Part shown: piece by piece, positions 1 through 12,655 of the stretch
Layout: each line of letters starts with the position of its first letter
How positions within the stretch are numbered: the stretch's first letter is position 1
Source: Bubalus kerabau
Lineage: Eukaryota > Chordata > Mammalia > Artiodactyla > Bovidae
Assembly (NCBI RefSeq): GCF_029407905.1
Contig: NC_073626.1
Location: 83,417,482 to 83,481,481, forward strand
Direction of reading: 5' to 3'
Length of the DNA stretch: 64,000 nucleotides
Program-made: the position numbers and the translations under genes
The notes under the pieces: generated by a model
Told to the model about the DNA's origin: nothing
Databases searched by the model: none
Seen by the model: only the letters and a program-made list of their open reading frames with translations

Positions 1-921
1 GTGCAAAGAAAAGCCTTGTTCAATATGACTTTAATAATTTTATATGTTTAGTACACTTGGGAATCTTACTTTTCTTTCCTATTCATCATGCATAATTTAT
101 TTTCTGCCTTCTCTAGTGTGGCCAAAATCCTCATTATACTTTACATTATGTAGCCACAGTTCTTAGGCAGCTTGTCTAATTACAATGTGATACTATTTTT
201 TTTAACCCTTCTAGTTTATTCTAAAGTAGGTGTTTGGAAATTGCATTGTTGTTCTGTTATTGCGATTGTCCCTTAATAATCTGCAATAAATTGCAGATAA
301 TTGCAATAAAATATAACATTTATTAAGTAATTACTGTAAGTTAATAAGCCTTATATACATTGCATTATTTAACCATCCCAATGACTTTAGACACGGGTAC
401 TTTATTATTTTGTTTTACAAATAAAATATACTACAATTCTTGAATCTTCAGAGCTCATACTGAGACACAGTAGTAAGAACAGCACAGTCACTGACCCCTT
501 GGCTGTTACATTCTGAGAAGAAGATAAAAATCCAACAGAGAGTGGCACAATGAATAACTAAATTACAATAAGTAATGTGAAAGCCCATAGCTGGGGTAAT
601 TAACTTGATCTGGTAGGAGACAGCAAAGGGTTTCCTAAGGATTTTTAAAATTAAGGATAAACTATTGAAGGGAAGATAAAGCAAGAGGCAAAATGGCTTG
701 ACAAATGTAGAAGAAGCAGGTCCAGAAAGAAGAATGAAATAATAATTCTTTTTGTTTTTTATAACATGGTGAAGGGAAAATACCTGACTTATTTCCCTTC
801 ATAAAATTTCAGAATTCTGGATTTAGATGATTATCTATTCACATTAGCTGATGTCTGTTGTGCATCAGAAAAGATGGTGTTGGCAAGATATGAACCCTGC
901 TGGACTACTGTTTCATTCAAG
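1..921. other. Intergenic AT-rich sequence, no gene seen
   Basis: I see no exon-like open frame, RNA gene or clear repeat here. The sequence is AT-rich and ends at the target duplication of the L1 fragment that follows. It lies about 15 kb upstream of the putative SCN7A promoter. Confidence 0.5.
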
Positions 922-932
922 ATTTGCTCCCT

Positions 933-1554
933 CCAAGGAAATCAGAATTGAAAGACACGTGTACCCCAATGTTCATCGCAGCACTGTTTATAATAGCCAG
1001 GACATGGAAGCAACCTAGATGTCCATCAGCAGACGAATGGATAAGAAAGCTGTGGTACATATACACAATGGAGTATTACTCAGCCATTAAAAAGAATACA
1101 TTTGAATCAGTTCTAATGAGGTGGATGAAACTGGAGCCTATTATACAGAGTGAAGTAAGCCAGAAAGAAAAACACCAATACAGTATACTAACGCATATAT
1201 ATGGAATTTAGAAAGATGGTTAACGATAACCCTGTATGCAAGAGAGCAAAAGAGACACAGATGTATAGAACAGACTGTTGGACTCCGTGGGAGAAGGCAA
1301 GGGTGAGATGATCTGAGAGAATAGCATTGAAACATGTATATTATCATATGTGAAACAGATCGCCAGTCCAGATTCAATGCATCAGACAGGGTGCTCAGGA
1401 CTGGTGCACTGGGATGACCCTGAGGGATGGGATGGGGAGGGAGGTGGGAGAGGGGTTCAGGATGGGAACACACGTACACCCATGGCTGATTCATGTCAAT
1501 GTATGGCAAAAACCACTACAATGTTGTAATTAGCCTCCAATTAAAAAAAAAAAA
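933..1554 (+). mobile_element. 5'-truncated L1 LINE, 3' end with ORF2 C-terminus
   Basis: The forward frame 924-1211 reads as the C-terminal end of L1 ORF2, with the recognisable words IYTMEYYSAIKKN and SEVSQKEKH, and stops at 1209-1211. The ruminant L1 3' UTR and an A-rich tail (about 1542-1554) follow. The 11-bp flanking duplication ATTTGCTCCCT occurs at 922-932 and again at 1555-1565, which marks a target-primed insertion on the + strand. The copy is severely 5' truncated and cannot move by itself. Confidence 0.85.
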
Positions 1555-1689
1555 ATTTGCTCCCTTCATCAGCTGGAATATTGGGGCATGGGGAGGTGGG
1601 GGTCCTGAAAGGCAGTTGCTTTTTGTTTCCAAAGGGATGTAGTTGCTTCTGGAACAGAGTTTCCAGTGGGAATGTTGACTTAAAGAAAA

Positions 1690-2190
1690 ACAAACAACTT
1701 AAGAGCTGTGAGTTTAAGCTTTATTCAGGGACCTTAGAGAAGACGATAGCCGGAAGACAATTGCTCAGTAGCTCTGAGGAAATTGCTCCCAAGAAGTAGA
1801 GGAGAAGCCAGTTTATATATGATTTTTGGCTATGTATGCAGTCAAGCATACATCTTGGTAAAAGGCTACTTCTAGTCACAAATAACAGATATCTCAGGTT
1901 AATGATTTTACTGCTTTTTTGATTATTTGGAAAGATGTGAGAATCTGGGCCCACTAAAATAAATTCTTCCTGAGATATACACATCTATCTATGGGACCTG
2001 TTTACCCAGAGCACAGGGTGCCCCATGCTATTTTTCATCCTGAATTCCTCTCAGGGTTGTTGGTCAGAGACTTGCTGTGTCTAACAACTTATCCTTGCAG
2101 AACCTGATTGTGAACAACACATCTTGTTTTTCTTTGTTTGCAGGGAGTTACAAGATGGCACTTACAAGTAGACTTTCTCGAATGTGAGAG
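1690..2190. mobile_element. Possible old LTR remnant
   Basis: The stretch has an LTR-like texture: a TTTATTCAGGG motif near the left side, and no coding frame that resembles gag or pol. It is reminiscent of ruminant endogenous retrovirus LTRs, but I could not establish terminal TG...CA ends or a flanking duplication. The family is unassigned. Confidence 0.3.
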
Positions 2191-3012
2191 TGGAGTCTGG
2201 AAGAACGTGTAGGTGAATTTCTCAGGCTATGGCTATCAATGCAATATTCACTTAACAAGAGAAGAGCCTATTGACTATTGGGTGACTCTGGAAATTTCTT
2301 TCATTTCTGGTGATGTGACAAATTGGGGATGCCAGCATCTCTTCAGAGAATCATCTCTTGAATACTTCTTTTGTGAAATCTCTCACTCAAGCTTGTCTTT
2401 TCTTCAGATGGGATAAAGAGTTAAAGCATCAGTCAAGAGGAGAGGTGGGACAATATTTATATCCTGATGTTGATATTGTAACTTGATGGGAAATTATATA
2501 TCAACATTATTTTCAATTAATTTTGTGTTTTACTAAAGTAAAACATAAACATTGATTAAAATGTTAAATAGTCCTCAAAGACATGTATAAAAATTCATTT
2601 TCTTGACTTTAGGCAGGCAACCCTTTAAATTATTTTAGCTTTCATCTGTAATCTCTTTCCAAATTTACAAATAGTATGTGGACAATGGTGTTTTTGACTC
2701 ATCAATTTAAAGTATTATTTATCAGATTTCTACTATGGAAAATTAGTGTTCCCCCCCCACCTTTCACCTCTTGCCCATGCAAACATCCTAACCACGTTGC
2801 TATATGACACAGATTAAATCCACATTGGTTGCTTTGATAATAAGATTCTGCTAAGTCAAGGAGAGTACCCTAAATATATTTCCTTGTGTATGTGTGTGTG
2901 TGTGTGTGTGAGATTTTGTTTTGCTAAGGTTAATACTCAAATCACTTTTAAATTTCCTGATTTTTTTAAATTGTTTTTTTTTCAGGTTTTACCTCTTTTA
3001 TTTTTATATTTT
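2190..3012. other. Intergenic sequence, no gene seen
   Basis: AT-rich sequence without a supported gene. It contains a short C tract (about 2751-2758) and a GT microsatellite (2887-2910). Confidence 0.45.
2887..2910. repeat. (TG)n microsatellite
   Basis: An almost pure TG dinucleotide run of about 12 units, broken once near its left end. Confidence 0.85.
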
Positions 3013-3076
3013 TTCTTTTTTTTTAACTTTACAATATTGTATTGGTTTTGCCATATATCAACATGAATCCACCAAA
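3013..3076 (-). mobile_element. Very short L1 3'-end fragment
   Basis: A T-rich run is followed by ACTTTACAATATTGTATTGG, the reverse complement of the ruminant L1 3' terminus that also ends the longer L1 at 25631-26095. Only about 60 bp of the element is present, so it is an extreme 5' truncation. Confidence 0.65.
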
Positions 3077-3352
3077 TATTCTCACACTCTTCAAAATTTC
3101 TGTAAAATACCTCATTTACTTCTACATCCAGTCTGAACTGGATCTCTTGGAGTCTGCAGTGTATCTCTCATTCTGGCACATTTGGTCTGTTTTTAAACCC
3201 TGTTTATCAGATCCCAGGAATATTTTTGTATTATTCTCTCTGGATAAATCACATTTTTTAATTATTTCATAAAAACATGGAAAATAAAGTTTTGAGAATT
3301 CCCATGTCTGAAAATTATTTATATTGTTCTCTTATGTCAATGATGGTTTCAG

Positions 3353-5527
3353 CTCAGTTCAGTTCAGTCACTCAGTCATGTCTGACTCTTTGTGACACCA
3401 TGGACTGCAGTATGCCAGGCCTCCCTGTCCATCACCAACTCCCGGAGTTTACTCAAACTCATGTCCATTGACTCGGTGATGTCATCCAGCCATCTCATCC
3501 TCTATCATCCCCTTCTCCTCCCACCTTCAATCTTTCTGAGCATCAGGGTCTTTTCAAATAAGTCAGGTCTTTGTGTCAGGTGGCCAAAGTATTGGAGATT
3601 CAGCTTCAGCATCAATCCTTCCAATGAATATTCAGGACTGATCTCCTTTAAAATGGACTGGTTGGATCTCCTTGCAGTCCAAGGGACTCTCAAGAGTCTT
3701 CTCCAACACCACAGTTCAAAAGCATCAATTCTTCAGTGCTCAGCTTTCTTCAGAGTCCAACTCTCACATCCATACATGACTACTGGAAAAACCATAGCTT
3801 TGACTAGACAAGCCTTTGTTGGCAAAGTAATGTCTCTGCTTTTTAATAAGCTGTCTAGGTTGGTCATAGCTTTTCTTCCAAGGAGCAAGCATCTTTTAAT
3901 TTCATGGCTGCAGTCACCATCTGCTGTGATTTTGGAGCCCAAATCAGAAACAGTGGAAACCATGGCTGACTTTATTTTTTTGGAGCCCAAAAGAATAAAG
4001 TCAGCCATGGTTTCCACTGTTTCTCCATCTATTTGCCATGAAGTGATGGAACCAGATGCCATGATCTTATTTTTCTGAATGTTGAGTTTCAAGCCAACTT
4101 TTTCGCTTTCCTCTTTCACTTTCATCAAGAGTTCCTTTAGTTCTTCTTCACTTTTTGTCATAAGGGTGGTGTTAGCTGCATATCTGAGGTTATTGTTATT
4201 TCTCCCAGCAATCTTGGTTCCAGCTTGCGCTTCTTTCAGCCCAGCATTTCTCATGATGTACTCTGCATTGAAGTTAAATAAGCAGGAAGACAATATACAG
4301 TCTTGACATACTCCTTTTCCTATTTGGAACCAGTCTGTTGTTCCATGTCCAGTTCTAACTGTTGCTTCTTGACCTGCATACAGATTTCTCAGGAAGCAGG
4401 TAAGGTGGTCTGGAATTCCCATCTCTTGAAGAATTTTCCAGTTTGTTGTCATACACACAGTCAAAGGCTTTGGCATATTCAATATAGAAGAATATGTTTT
4501 TCTGGAACTTTCTTGCTTTTTTGGTGATCCAAGGGATGTTGGCAATTTGATCTCTGTTTCCTCTGCCTTTTCTAAATCCAGCTTGAATATCTGGAAGTTC
4601 ATGGTTCATGTACTGTTGAAGCCTGGCTTGGAGAATTTTGAGCATTACTTTCCTAGCATGTGAGATGACTGGAATTGTGCTGTAGTTTGAGCATTCTTTG
4701 GCATTGCCTTTCTTTGGGATTAAAATGAAAGCTGACCTTTTCCAGAAGTCCTATGGCCACTGCTGAGTTTTCCAAATTTGCTGGCATATTGAGTGCAGCA
4801 CTTTCACAGCATCATCTTTCAGGATTTGAAATAGCTCAACTGGAATTCCATCACCTCCACTAGCTTTGTGCATAGTGATGCTTCCTTAGGCCCACTTGAT
4901 TTCGCCTTCCAGTATGTCTGGCTCTAGGTGAGTGATCACACCATTGTGATTATCTGGGTCATGAAGATCTTTTTTGTATAGTTTTGTGTATTCTTGCCAA
5001 CTCTTCTTAATATCTTCTGTTTCTGTTAGGTCCATACCATTTCTGTCTTTAATCGAGCCCATCTTTGCATGAAATGTTCCCTTGGTATCTCTAATTTTCT
5101 TGAAGAGATCTCTAGTCTTTCCCATTCTATTATTTTCCTCTATTTCTTTGCATTGATCACTGAGGAAGGCTTTCTTATCTCTCCTTGCTATTCTTTGGAG
5201 CTCTGCATTCAGATGGGTATAGCTTTCCTTTTCTCCTTTGCCTTTCACGTCTCTTCTTTTCATAGCTGTTTTTTCACAGGCCTCCTCAGACAACCATTTT
5301 GCCTTTTTGCATTTCTTTTTCTTGGGGGTGGTTTTGTCACTGCCTCCTGTACAATGTCAGGAACCTCCATCCATAGTTCATCAGGCACTCTGTCTATCAG
5401 ATCTAATTCCTTGAATCTATTTGTCACTTCCACTGGATAGTCATAAGGGATTTGATTTAGGTCACACCTGAATGGTCTAGTGGTTTTCCCTACTTTCTTC
5501 AATTTAAGTCTGAATTTGGCAATAAGC
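3353..5527 (-). mobile_element. Bov-B (RTE) LINE, 5'-truncated, decayed
   Basis: The minus strand encodes pieces of the Bov-B ORF2: reverse-transcriptase words such as NLYAGQEATVRTGHGTTDWF and the C-terminal words VVMYGCESWT and ARRSNQSILKEISPEYSLEG, in several frames (3505-3693, 3733-4602, 4355-4645, 4886-5502). The 3' end at 3353 carries the CAGTTCAGTTCAGT-type tail. Homology stops near 5527, so the endonuclease region is missing. The catalytic YADD box reads YAAN, and frames shift, so the copy is dead. It also contains an aberrant 31-bp inverted repeat at 3946-4024. Confidence 0.93.
3946..4024. repeat. Perfect 31-bp inverted repeat with 17-bp loop inside Bov-B
   Basis: The left arm 3946-3976 (starting AGAAACAGTGGAAACC) is the exact reverse complement of the right arm 3994-4024. 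Other Bov-B copies in this window carry only the right-arm orientation after TTTGGAGCCCAA. The left arm is therefore an added inverted copy, and the flanking TTTGGAGCCCA word is also doubled. Confidence 0.9.
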
Positions 5528-5962
5528 TAAACTGATGGTTTAGCTGTGTCTAAAATACTAGATTGGATTCTTCTCTAGATATTTGAACTTAGCACCCCAT
5601 TGCCTTCTGGATTCCTATAGCATAATTCTTTGTGTTGTTGTTTTAATCTACAGATTTTGCTAGAATTTCACTAGTTTTTCCACCAATGTTGTATTAATAA
5701 CTCAGGATACAATCCAGAATTCCACATTATCTGTACTTGTCAAGTCTCCTTGGTCTCTACAATCTATCACAGCCTCTTGGTCTTTCTTTGCCTTTAGTGA
5801 CTTGGACACCTTTGATGTATATGGACCAGTTATTTTTTAGTTTATCTCTCCATTTGAGTTTCCTTTGTGTTCTCTCCTGATTAAATTGAATTTGTGAATA
5901 TTCTGACAAAATATTACATGTCTTATTACTGGTGATGTTAATTTTTTCAATGTTTTGTCTTG

Positions 5963-6085
5963 GGGTATAGCCAATTATCAAACAATATTGTGATAGTTTC
6001 AGGTGAATAGCACAGGGATTCAGCCATACATATACATTATCCATTTTCCCCCCAAACTCCCCTCCCATCCAGGCTGCCTCATTTT
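5963..6085 (-). mobile_element. L1 3'-end fragment
   Basis: GTGATAGTTTCAGGTGAATA followed by CCATACATATACAT and a C-rich stretch matches the reverse complement of an L1 3' UTR seen widely in ruminant DNA. No coding part is present. Confidence 0.55.
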
Positions 6086-6233
6086 GATTATTTCTTTATG
6101 TTGGCCTCTGTCAGGATACTCCACTGTAAAGTTACTATTTTTTCCTTTGTAATCAGTGTCTATTTTGTGACTAGATTCTTTGAGAATATGGAAATATCTG
6201 TTTCTCTTTTATTTTGTCCTAATAATACTGCAT

Positions 6234-6318
6234 TTCTTATACAGTAGTTTTAGATTTATAAAAAATTTTTTGAAAACATAATACTAACAGTTCTATATAC
6301 ATTCTCCCCACCCCTCCC

Positions 6319-6363
<45 letters not shown>

Positions 6364-7320
6364 ACACGAGTTTCCCTTATTGTTTACATTTTTTATTAGT
6401 ATGGTACATTTGTCACAATTAATGAACCAATGTTGATAAAATTACTAACTGGAATCCATAGTTTTTAACCTCATGTCCTTTTTGCTGTTCCAGGATCCCA
6501 TCCAGCTTATCATCTTTATATTCAGTTGTATCCTTAGGCTTCTTTTGGATATGACAGTTTCTGAGACTTTTCTTTGCTTTAATGTCATCAACTGTTTTGA
6601 AGAGTACCAGTCAGATAAGTTGGAAGTTGTTCCTCTATTGGGATTTGTCTGATGTTTTTCTTTTTGTTTGTATATACAAGTTTTGGGAAGAAGATCACGG
6701 AGGTAAAGTGCTATTTCCATCAAGTCATTTCATAAGACTGCATACTATCAACAGGTTTATGACTGTTGATGCTGATGTTGATCACCTGGCTGAGGTAGGA
6801 TTGTCAGGTTTCTTCATTTTAAGGTTACTCTTGCCCCCCATTTCAATACTGTACACTTTGGACAGAAGTATCTATGTGAAACCCGGACTTAAGGGGTAAG
6901 GAGTTATGCTCCCTCTCCTTCAGTGTGGAGAATCTATATAAATTATTTAGAATTCCTCTGCATGGAAGATTTGTCTCTTCTCCCACATTTATTATCGTAT
7001 TCAATCATTTATTTATATCAGCATGAACTCATGGATATTTTATACTTTGGGTTATAATCCAACACTACTTTACTTATTTCATTGCTCAATTTGTTCTCGC
7101 TTTGGTCATTGGTAGCTTTCAGTTGGCTCTCATGTCTCTTTGTTTTGATGTGCCCTATTTACTGTGAAGTTTTTTTGAGCTTTTATTTTCTGGAAAAGCA
7201 AGATGCTCCAGACTCATCTTATATATTACATGTCCCAGTCCTACAATCAGCCCTCTCTCAAAGGAATCTGCTTGATTTTGTTGGAGAATGATATTACACC
7301 CAAGATTTGGGAGAAAGATA
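6234..7320 (-). mobile_element. Ancient L1 (L1M-like) 3' UTR fragment
   Basis: Words such as TTAGTATGGTACATTTGTCA, CTGTTCCAGGATCCCATCCA and GTTGGAGAATGATATTA match the general pattern of old mammalian L1M 3' sequence on the minus strand. Divergence is high and a CA microsatellite has grown inside. It is followed by a Bov-B fragment from about 7343. Confidence 0.55.
6320..6367. repeat. (AC)n microsatellite
   Basis: About 19 AC units, then a short TACACACAC extension. Its length makes it likely to be polymorphic. Confidence 0.95.
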
Positions 7321-7342
7321 TGTAATTCATTTATTTTTCTGT

Positions 7343-8030
7343 CTGTTATTGTTGTTCAGGCACTCAGTCATGTCCGACTCTTTGGGACCCCATGAACTGC
7401 AGCACACCAGGCTTCCCTGTCCTTCACCAACTCTGGAGCTTCCTCAAACTCATGTCCATTGAGTCAGTGATTCCATCCAACCATCGTGTCCTCTGTCATC
7501 CCCTTCTCCTCCTGCCTTCAATCTTTCCCAGCAGCAGAGTCTTTTGTAATGAGTTGACTCTCACATCAAGTGGCCAAAGTATTGGAGCTTCAGCTTCAGC
7601 CTTAGTCCTTCCAGTGAATATTCAGTGTTGATTTCCTTTATGATTGACTGGTTTGATCTCCTTGCAGTTCAAGGGACTCTCAAGAGTCTTCTCCAACACC
7701 ATGGTTCAAAAGCATCAATTCTTCAGTGTTCAGCCTTCTTTATGGCCCAACTCTCACAACCATAGCTTTGACTTTAAGGACCTTTGTCAGCAAACTGATG
7801 TCTCTACCTTTTAATATGCTGTCTAGGTTTGTCATAGCTTTTCTTCCAAGGAGCAAGCATCTTTTAGTTTCATGTCTGCAGTCACAATCTGCAGTGATTT
7901 TGGAGCCCAAGAAAATAAAATCTGTCAGTGTTTCCATTGTTCCCCACCTATTTGCTTAAGTGATGGAACTGGATGCCATGACCTTTGTTTTTTGAATGTT
8001 GAGTTTTAATCCAGCTTTTTCTGTCTGGGA
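7343..8030 (-). mobile_element. Bov-B LINE 3' fragment
   Basis: The minus-strand frame 7740-7937 contains the Bov-B words DFIFLGSKITADCDCRHETK and LLLGRKAMTNLDS. The element's 3' end faces left, at about 7343. Only the C-terminal third of ORF2 and the 3' tail remain, with small indels. Confidence 0.9.
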
Positions 8031-8282
8031 GCTTTAATATCTTTATCTAAAAATTCTAGTATTTCATGGTTATTTTCCCTGTTGAGAAATTATTTCCACC
8101 TAAATGGATTGACTATCTCTGGGCCCATTCAGTTGGGAAACTTGGGTCCTTCAATTCTGAGAAATTTCTTTGTATTGTTTATTTTATTATTTATTCTCAC
8201 TTATTCACCATATTTTCCTTCTGGAAGCTGAAGATTGAACCTTTGGAATTTTGTCTCTTATTTTATCTTTAATATACTGTTG

Positions 8283-8443
8283 TCTCTTCACTTTCACTTT
8301 TCACTTTCATGCAGTGGAAAAGGAAATGGCAACCCACTCCAGTATTCTTGCCTGGAGAATCCCAGGGACGGGGGAGCCTGGTGGGATGCCATCTCTGAGG
8401 TCATACAGAGTCGGACACGACTGAAGTGACTTGACAGCAGCAG
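8283..8443 (+). mobile_element. Bov-tA/BovA2-type SINE fragment
   Basis: It contains the diagnostic words GGAAATGGCAACCCACTCCA and CAGAGTCGGACACGACTGA and ends in a short AGC run. A short GTCTCTT repeat is found on both sides, as expected for target duplication. Confidence 0.88.
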
Positions 8444-9057
8444 TCTCTTTATTTGTACATACTTGATCATTTCCACAATATTATTGTCAAACTCTTCCAT
8501 CATTATCAGCATCATCACCATCAATCATAGATTAAGATTTCAAGAGCTATTTCATATACTGATCCTTCAAAATAGTACATCCTATCTTTGTTCCATGAAC
8601 ATATAACTCATTTCTCATGTTAATTATATTTTCTTTGAATTTTCTTCTGTGCCTTACTTTGTCTTTACCTTCAAAAAGTTATTTTGTTCAGTAGATTTGA
8701 TTGAGTTCTTCTCTGCCATGATGAAGTCATTCCTCAAATGTCAAGTGATTCTTGTTTAGTAATCACTAAGTAACTAATCAGATGCACTGTATATTTATGC
8801 ATGGGTCTGAGGATTGATGAAGTAAATCTTGTGGACTAGAAGACTTTATTCTAGGATGATCCAGTAATCAGTTAATTGTTGTTGAAGGTATGAATGTACC
8901 AGTAGCAATGAGTCTATCCTATGGGATATACCAAATTTTGCAGTAGGAGATCCTAGAATCTTCTTTCTGAAATATAAAATGTGATTACCAGAATATTGGT
9001 TCTAATTAAAGGAAATTACCTGGAGCACAGCGGAGAGTCTCATCATCTAGAATGCAA
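8444..9057. other. Intergenic sequence, no gene seen
   Basis: I recognise no gene or repeat. The composition is AT-rich and open frames are short. Confidence 0.4.
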
Positions 9058-9606
9058 ATTAAAAAAAAATAGAGGATAATTGCTTTACAATGTCTTGTTG
9101 ATTTTTGCTGTACAACAGTATGAGTCAGCTATAACTACATATATGCCCTCCCTTTTGAGCCTCCCTCCCACCCCCACATCCCACCCCTCTAGGTCCTCAC
9201 AGAGCACCAAGCTGAGCTCCCTGTGCTGTACAGCATCTTCCCACTAGCTTATCTATTTTACACACAATAGTTTATATATGTCAATCCTATTCTTTCAATT
9301 TGTCCCACCCTCTCCTCCCCCCACTGTGACCACAAGTCCCTTCTCTACATCTGCATCTCTGTTCCTGCCCTGCAAATAGATTCATCAGTACCATTTTTCT
9401 AGATTCCATATGTATGTGTTAATATACTATATATGTTTTTCTCTTTCTGGCTTACTTCACTCTATATAACAGGCTCTAGTTTCATTCACATCACTGCAAC
9501 TAACTCAAATTCTTTACTTTTTATGCCTAAGTAATATTCCATTGTATATATGTCCTACAAGCTCTTTTTCCATTCATCTGTTGATGGGTATCTAAGTTGC
9601 TGGAAT
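9058..9606 (-). mobile_element. L1 3'-end fragment (older subfamily)
   Basis: Reverse-strand L1 3' UTR and the extreme ORF2 C-terminus: ATTGCTTTACAATGTCTTGT near the left, and TGCCTAAGTAATATTCCATT near the right (the complement of the end of ORF2). It is more diverged than the copy at 25631-26095. Confidence 0.8.
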
Positions 9607-9918
9607 AAAAATTTTTATTAGTGTTCTTCCTTTCAGTCCAGCACCTCTCACTATTCTTCTCTCTGTTTAATATTTGAGATTTCAGGTCTTTATAATCCAA
9701 ATTTTCTAGAGAATATACTTCCTACCTTGAGTTGAGAAAGAGAGCCGCTAGTGGGATAGGCTAGAGTTGAACCTCTGATGTCCTACAGACTTTCAAACAA
9801 CTCCCTATTTTCACCACCCAGCTTAGCCCAGGTGCAAGTTTCCCTTCTCTCCCTAATTCCTGAGATTTTCTAGCTGTCTGCAGAGATGATTATCTGGGCT
9901 TTCACAGTACTCATGTTT

Positions 9919-10243
9919 TTTTATTAATTATTATTTATTTATTTATGGCTCTGCTGAGTCTTGGTTGCTGCATGGGCTTTTCTCTACTTGTGGAGAGCAG
10001 GGGTTACTCTCTAGTTGTGGTATGCAGGCTTCTCACTGCAGTGGCTTCTCTTGTAGAGCACAGGCTCTAGGGTACACAGGCTTAAGAAGTTACAGCTCCT
10101 GGACTTTCGAGCAGAGGCTCAATAGTTGTGGTGCAGGGGCTTATTTGCTTTGCAGTATGTGGGATCTTCCCATATCAGGGATCGAACCCATGTTTTCTGT
10201 GCTGGCAGGTGGATTCTTCACCACTGAGCCACCAGGGAACCCC
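9919..10243 (-). mobile_element. CHR-type tRNA-derived SINE
   Basis: Read on the minus strand, it begins with GGTTCCCTGGTGGCTCAGTG and contains GGGTTCGATCCCTGATATGG, a tRNA B-box-like segment. The body ends in an AT-rich tail (TTATTTATTTATTT on the + strand). This is the pattern of the cetartiodactyl CHR SINE group. Confidence 0.75.
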
Positions 10244-10259
10244 ACCAGTATCACTCTTG

Positions 10260-10962
10260 ATGGGTAAGAAACCTAATGCATTTGAGGAAACAAACTAGCA
10301 TCCAATATTGTAACTGTTCAAATGATTGTTTTTCAATCTGAATTTCTTTCCTGATAATTCTAATTTAGGTGGAATAAATGTGTATTGGTAAATTTAGTTA
10401 TGCTTTGATAAGTTCTTAAATCTTTAGGAGTCCACATTTTCCCCCTGATTTACTGTGTTTTGAGGCCATTCGATCCAATCAGAATGCTAATTGCAGATGC
10501 AGACATGGCATGACAGAAGTTACTGGTCATCCCCAATATTTATTCTTACCTTTGTCTACATTAGTAGAAGCCTCAACTTTTGGCTCACCAAATAGACATC
10601 AGAATACACATGACATTCACTAGTTTGTATCTATGGGTTTAAGTTCTGGCCAACATGGTATGAACTCAAGAATGTGTAAAATAAAACTTTGAAGTGCTAT
10701 CTTTCATGAAATGGGTGTGAATTACATTTTCTTTACTCCCTTTTCCTACTGTAATACAAGTGTTGATGAGCAATACTGAATCCTTCAAATAATTGCATAA
10801 TATAGTAGAGATGGCAGATCAACAAAATTGAAAGAGCCTGATTTGGTGATATTTTATAGTCCTGAACTCCCCTCTATATAGATTATTAAGTTTGAGAGAC
10901 ATAAATTTATACCATATTTAAGCCACAGTTTTTTAGGTTTTTGTTACTGTAGTCAAATACTA

Positions 10963-10999
<37 letters not shown>

Positions 11000-11984
11000 T
11001 TTATATACATGCATATATTCACCTATTTCACATATGGACACAAAAATTATAATAGAACATTCAGATAACAACAAATTGTGATTTTGTAATTATCTTTGTT
11101 TTGTGTTTTATTATTTAACTAGAAAGTATTTTGAGTTTCTGCCAAGACTGGTTAGAAATTACTTAATAGATGAATCTTAATACAAAATTACAAGATGGAA
11201 TGCACTGTGATCAATAACCTTTGGCAGGTTAGGATTATACCACTGAAACATCAATGCTCACAGTGATCAGGAACATTTTGAACACGGACTCCAGGTGTGT
11301 CTGTGATTTGTCCAATCTGATTCTTGGCACCATAGAAAACTATGAGATGAATACAGGCACAGAATGGTCCACCTTATACTATATGAATGTGTTTTCCAAA
11401 TGAAATATTTGATGTATTTTTCCCTGCTGATTTCCAATATTTAATTTGACTTTTCACTGATAGTCTCTGTTGACTATTTGGAACATTTTGGGGAAGAGTC
11501 AAAAATGGGACATTGTTTACATATACATATACTATATATTACAGGTAATCTGAGAAACTAGAACCAGTTTAGTAATTTATCAACTGATAATTAAAGCTCT
11601 AAAAGGATTTTTGCCCACATTTTTTATACGGGGACTCCAGTTGACTCTCACCATCTAAGGCCTGCTCTTTCAATTCTGAGAGTCCTTAAGAATCAAAACA
11701 TTTATTTTGTTTCTCTGTAACTGTTTAAGCAACTTTTTACAGTTATGTTCACTTTCCAAATTCTTATAGTTCTGGAACTTGGGACAGAATTGAAAACTAT
11801 GGCAAGGTGTTCTTGGGACAGTTCTAAGGAGTTCAAATATAGTCAGAATCATAAGTAGAATATACAAAGAAAAATAATCATAAGGAACAGATTTTGGTTT
11901 TGCAGCACTGATGATGTAGGTAGGTTAGGATGATAAAAACTGAAAGGAAGGTTATTATAGATAGTATCTTTGTGTACTCCTCCA
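10260..11984. other. Intergenic sequence, no gene seen
   Basis: There is no exon-like frame and no young repeat apart from the TA run at about 10977. Weak old repeats may be present but I cannot name them. Confidence 0.4.
10977..10996. repeat. (TA)n microsatellite
   Basis: Pure TA dinucleotide run of about 10 units within AT-rich sequence. Confidence 0.85.
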
Positions 11985-12303
11985 CAAAAATTCACATGTT
12001 GAAACCCCACTCCCCAGTGTGACAGCATTAGGAGACAGGGTCCTTGAGAAGTGATTAGGATTAGATGGAGTCATAGAGGTTGAGCCCTTGAGAGTGCATT
12101 TAATCCCTTTGTAAGAATCATGAGAGAGCTTTTATCCTCTCTCAGTTCATCATGGGAGGATACAATGACAAACCTGCAGTCTGCAACACAGAACCTCACT
12201 CCACAGGCACTTTCTAGCCTCCAAAATTGTGAGAAATGATTTTCTGTTATTTATAAACCACCAAGTTTGTGATATATTTTATATCAGCTCTAACTGACTA
12301 AGA
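11985..12303 (+). mobile_element. MaLR-type (MLT1/MST-like) LTR remnant
   Basis: The order of words follows the mammalian MaLR LTR pattern: CAAAAATTCACATGTTGAAA, then GTGATTAGGATTAGATGGAG, then ATTGTGAGAAATGATTTTCT, and finally TATATCAGCTCTAACTGACT near the end. It looks like a solo LTR; no internal genes were seen beside it. Confidence 0.65.
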
Positions 12304-12535
12304 CAAAAAGGATCATAGGCATTTGCTTGTGATATTACACATGACGTGGGAAGTTAACTAGTATTTGTAAAAGAAAATATGAACTCTTAACAATCATAAA
12401 ATTTGAGTTATTCAGAGACATGTTTCTACATATGGTTTATTTTATATTCATTCTTAAAAATATCTAGGCCTGGATTTTGACAACAATCCCAGACCAATGT
12501 TTGTTCCTTAGTAGGTTAGAATAAGGGTCTTGTTT

Positions 12536-12655
12536 TGGAGAAGGAAATGGCAATCCACTCCAGTACTATTGCCTGGAAAATCCTATCAGTAGGCTTCAGT
12601 CCATGGGGTCGCAAAGAGTCGGACATGACTGAGTGTCTTCACTTTCACTTCACTT
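12536..12655 (+). mobile_element. Bov-tA-type SINE fragment
   Basis: It contains GGAGAAGGAAATGGCAATCC and AGAGTCGGACATGACTGAGT, ending in CACTTTCACTTCACT. It corresponds to one monomer of the BovA2 dimer. Confidence 0.88.

Noticed and set aside
8283..8443. B-box and tRNA-like segments in SINEs that could be called tRNA genes
   Set aside because: They sit inside Bov-tA/CHR SINE bodies and cannot form a full cloverleaf with a proper acceptor stem.
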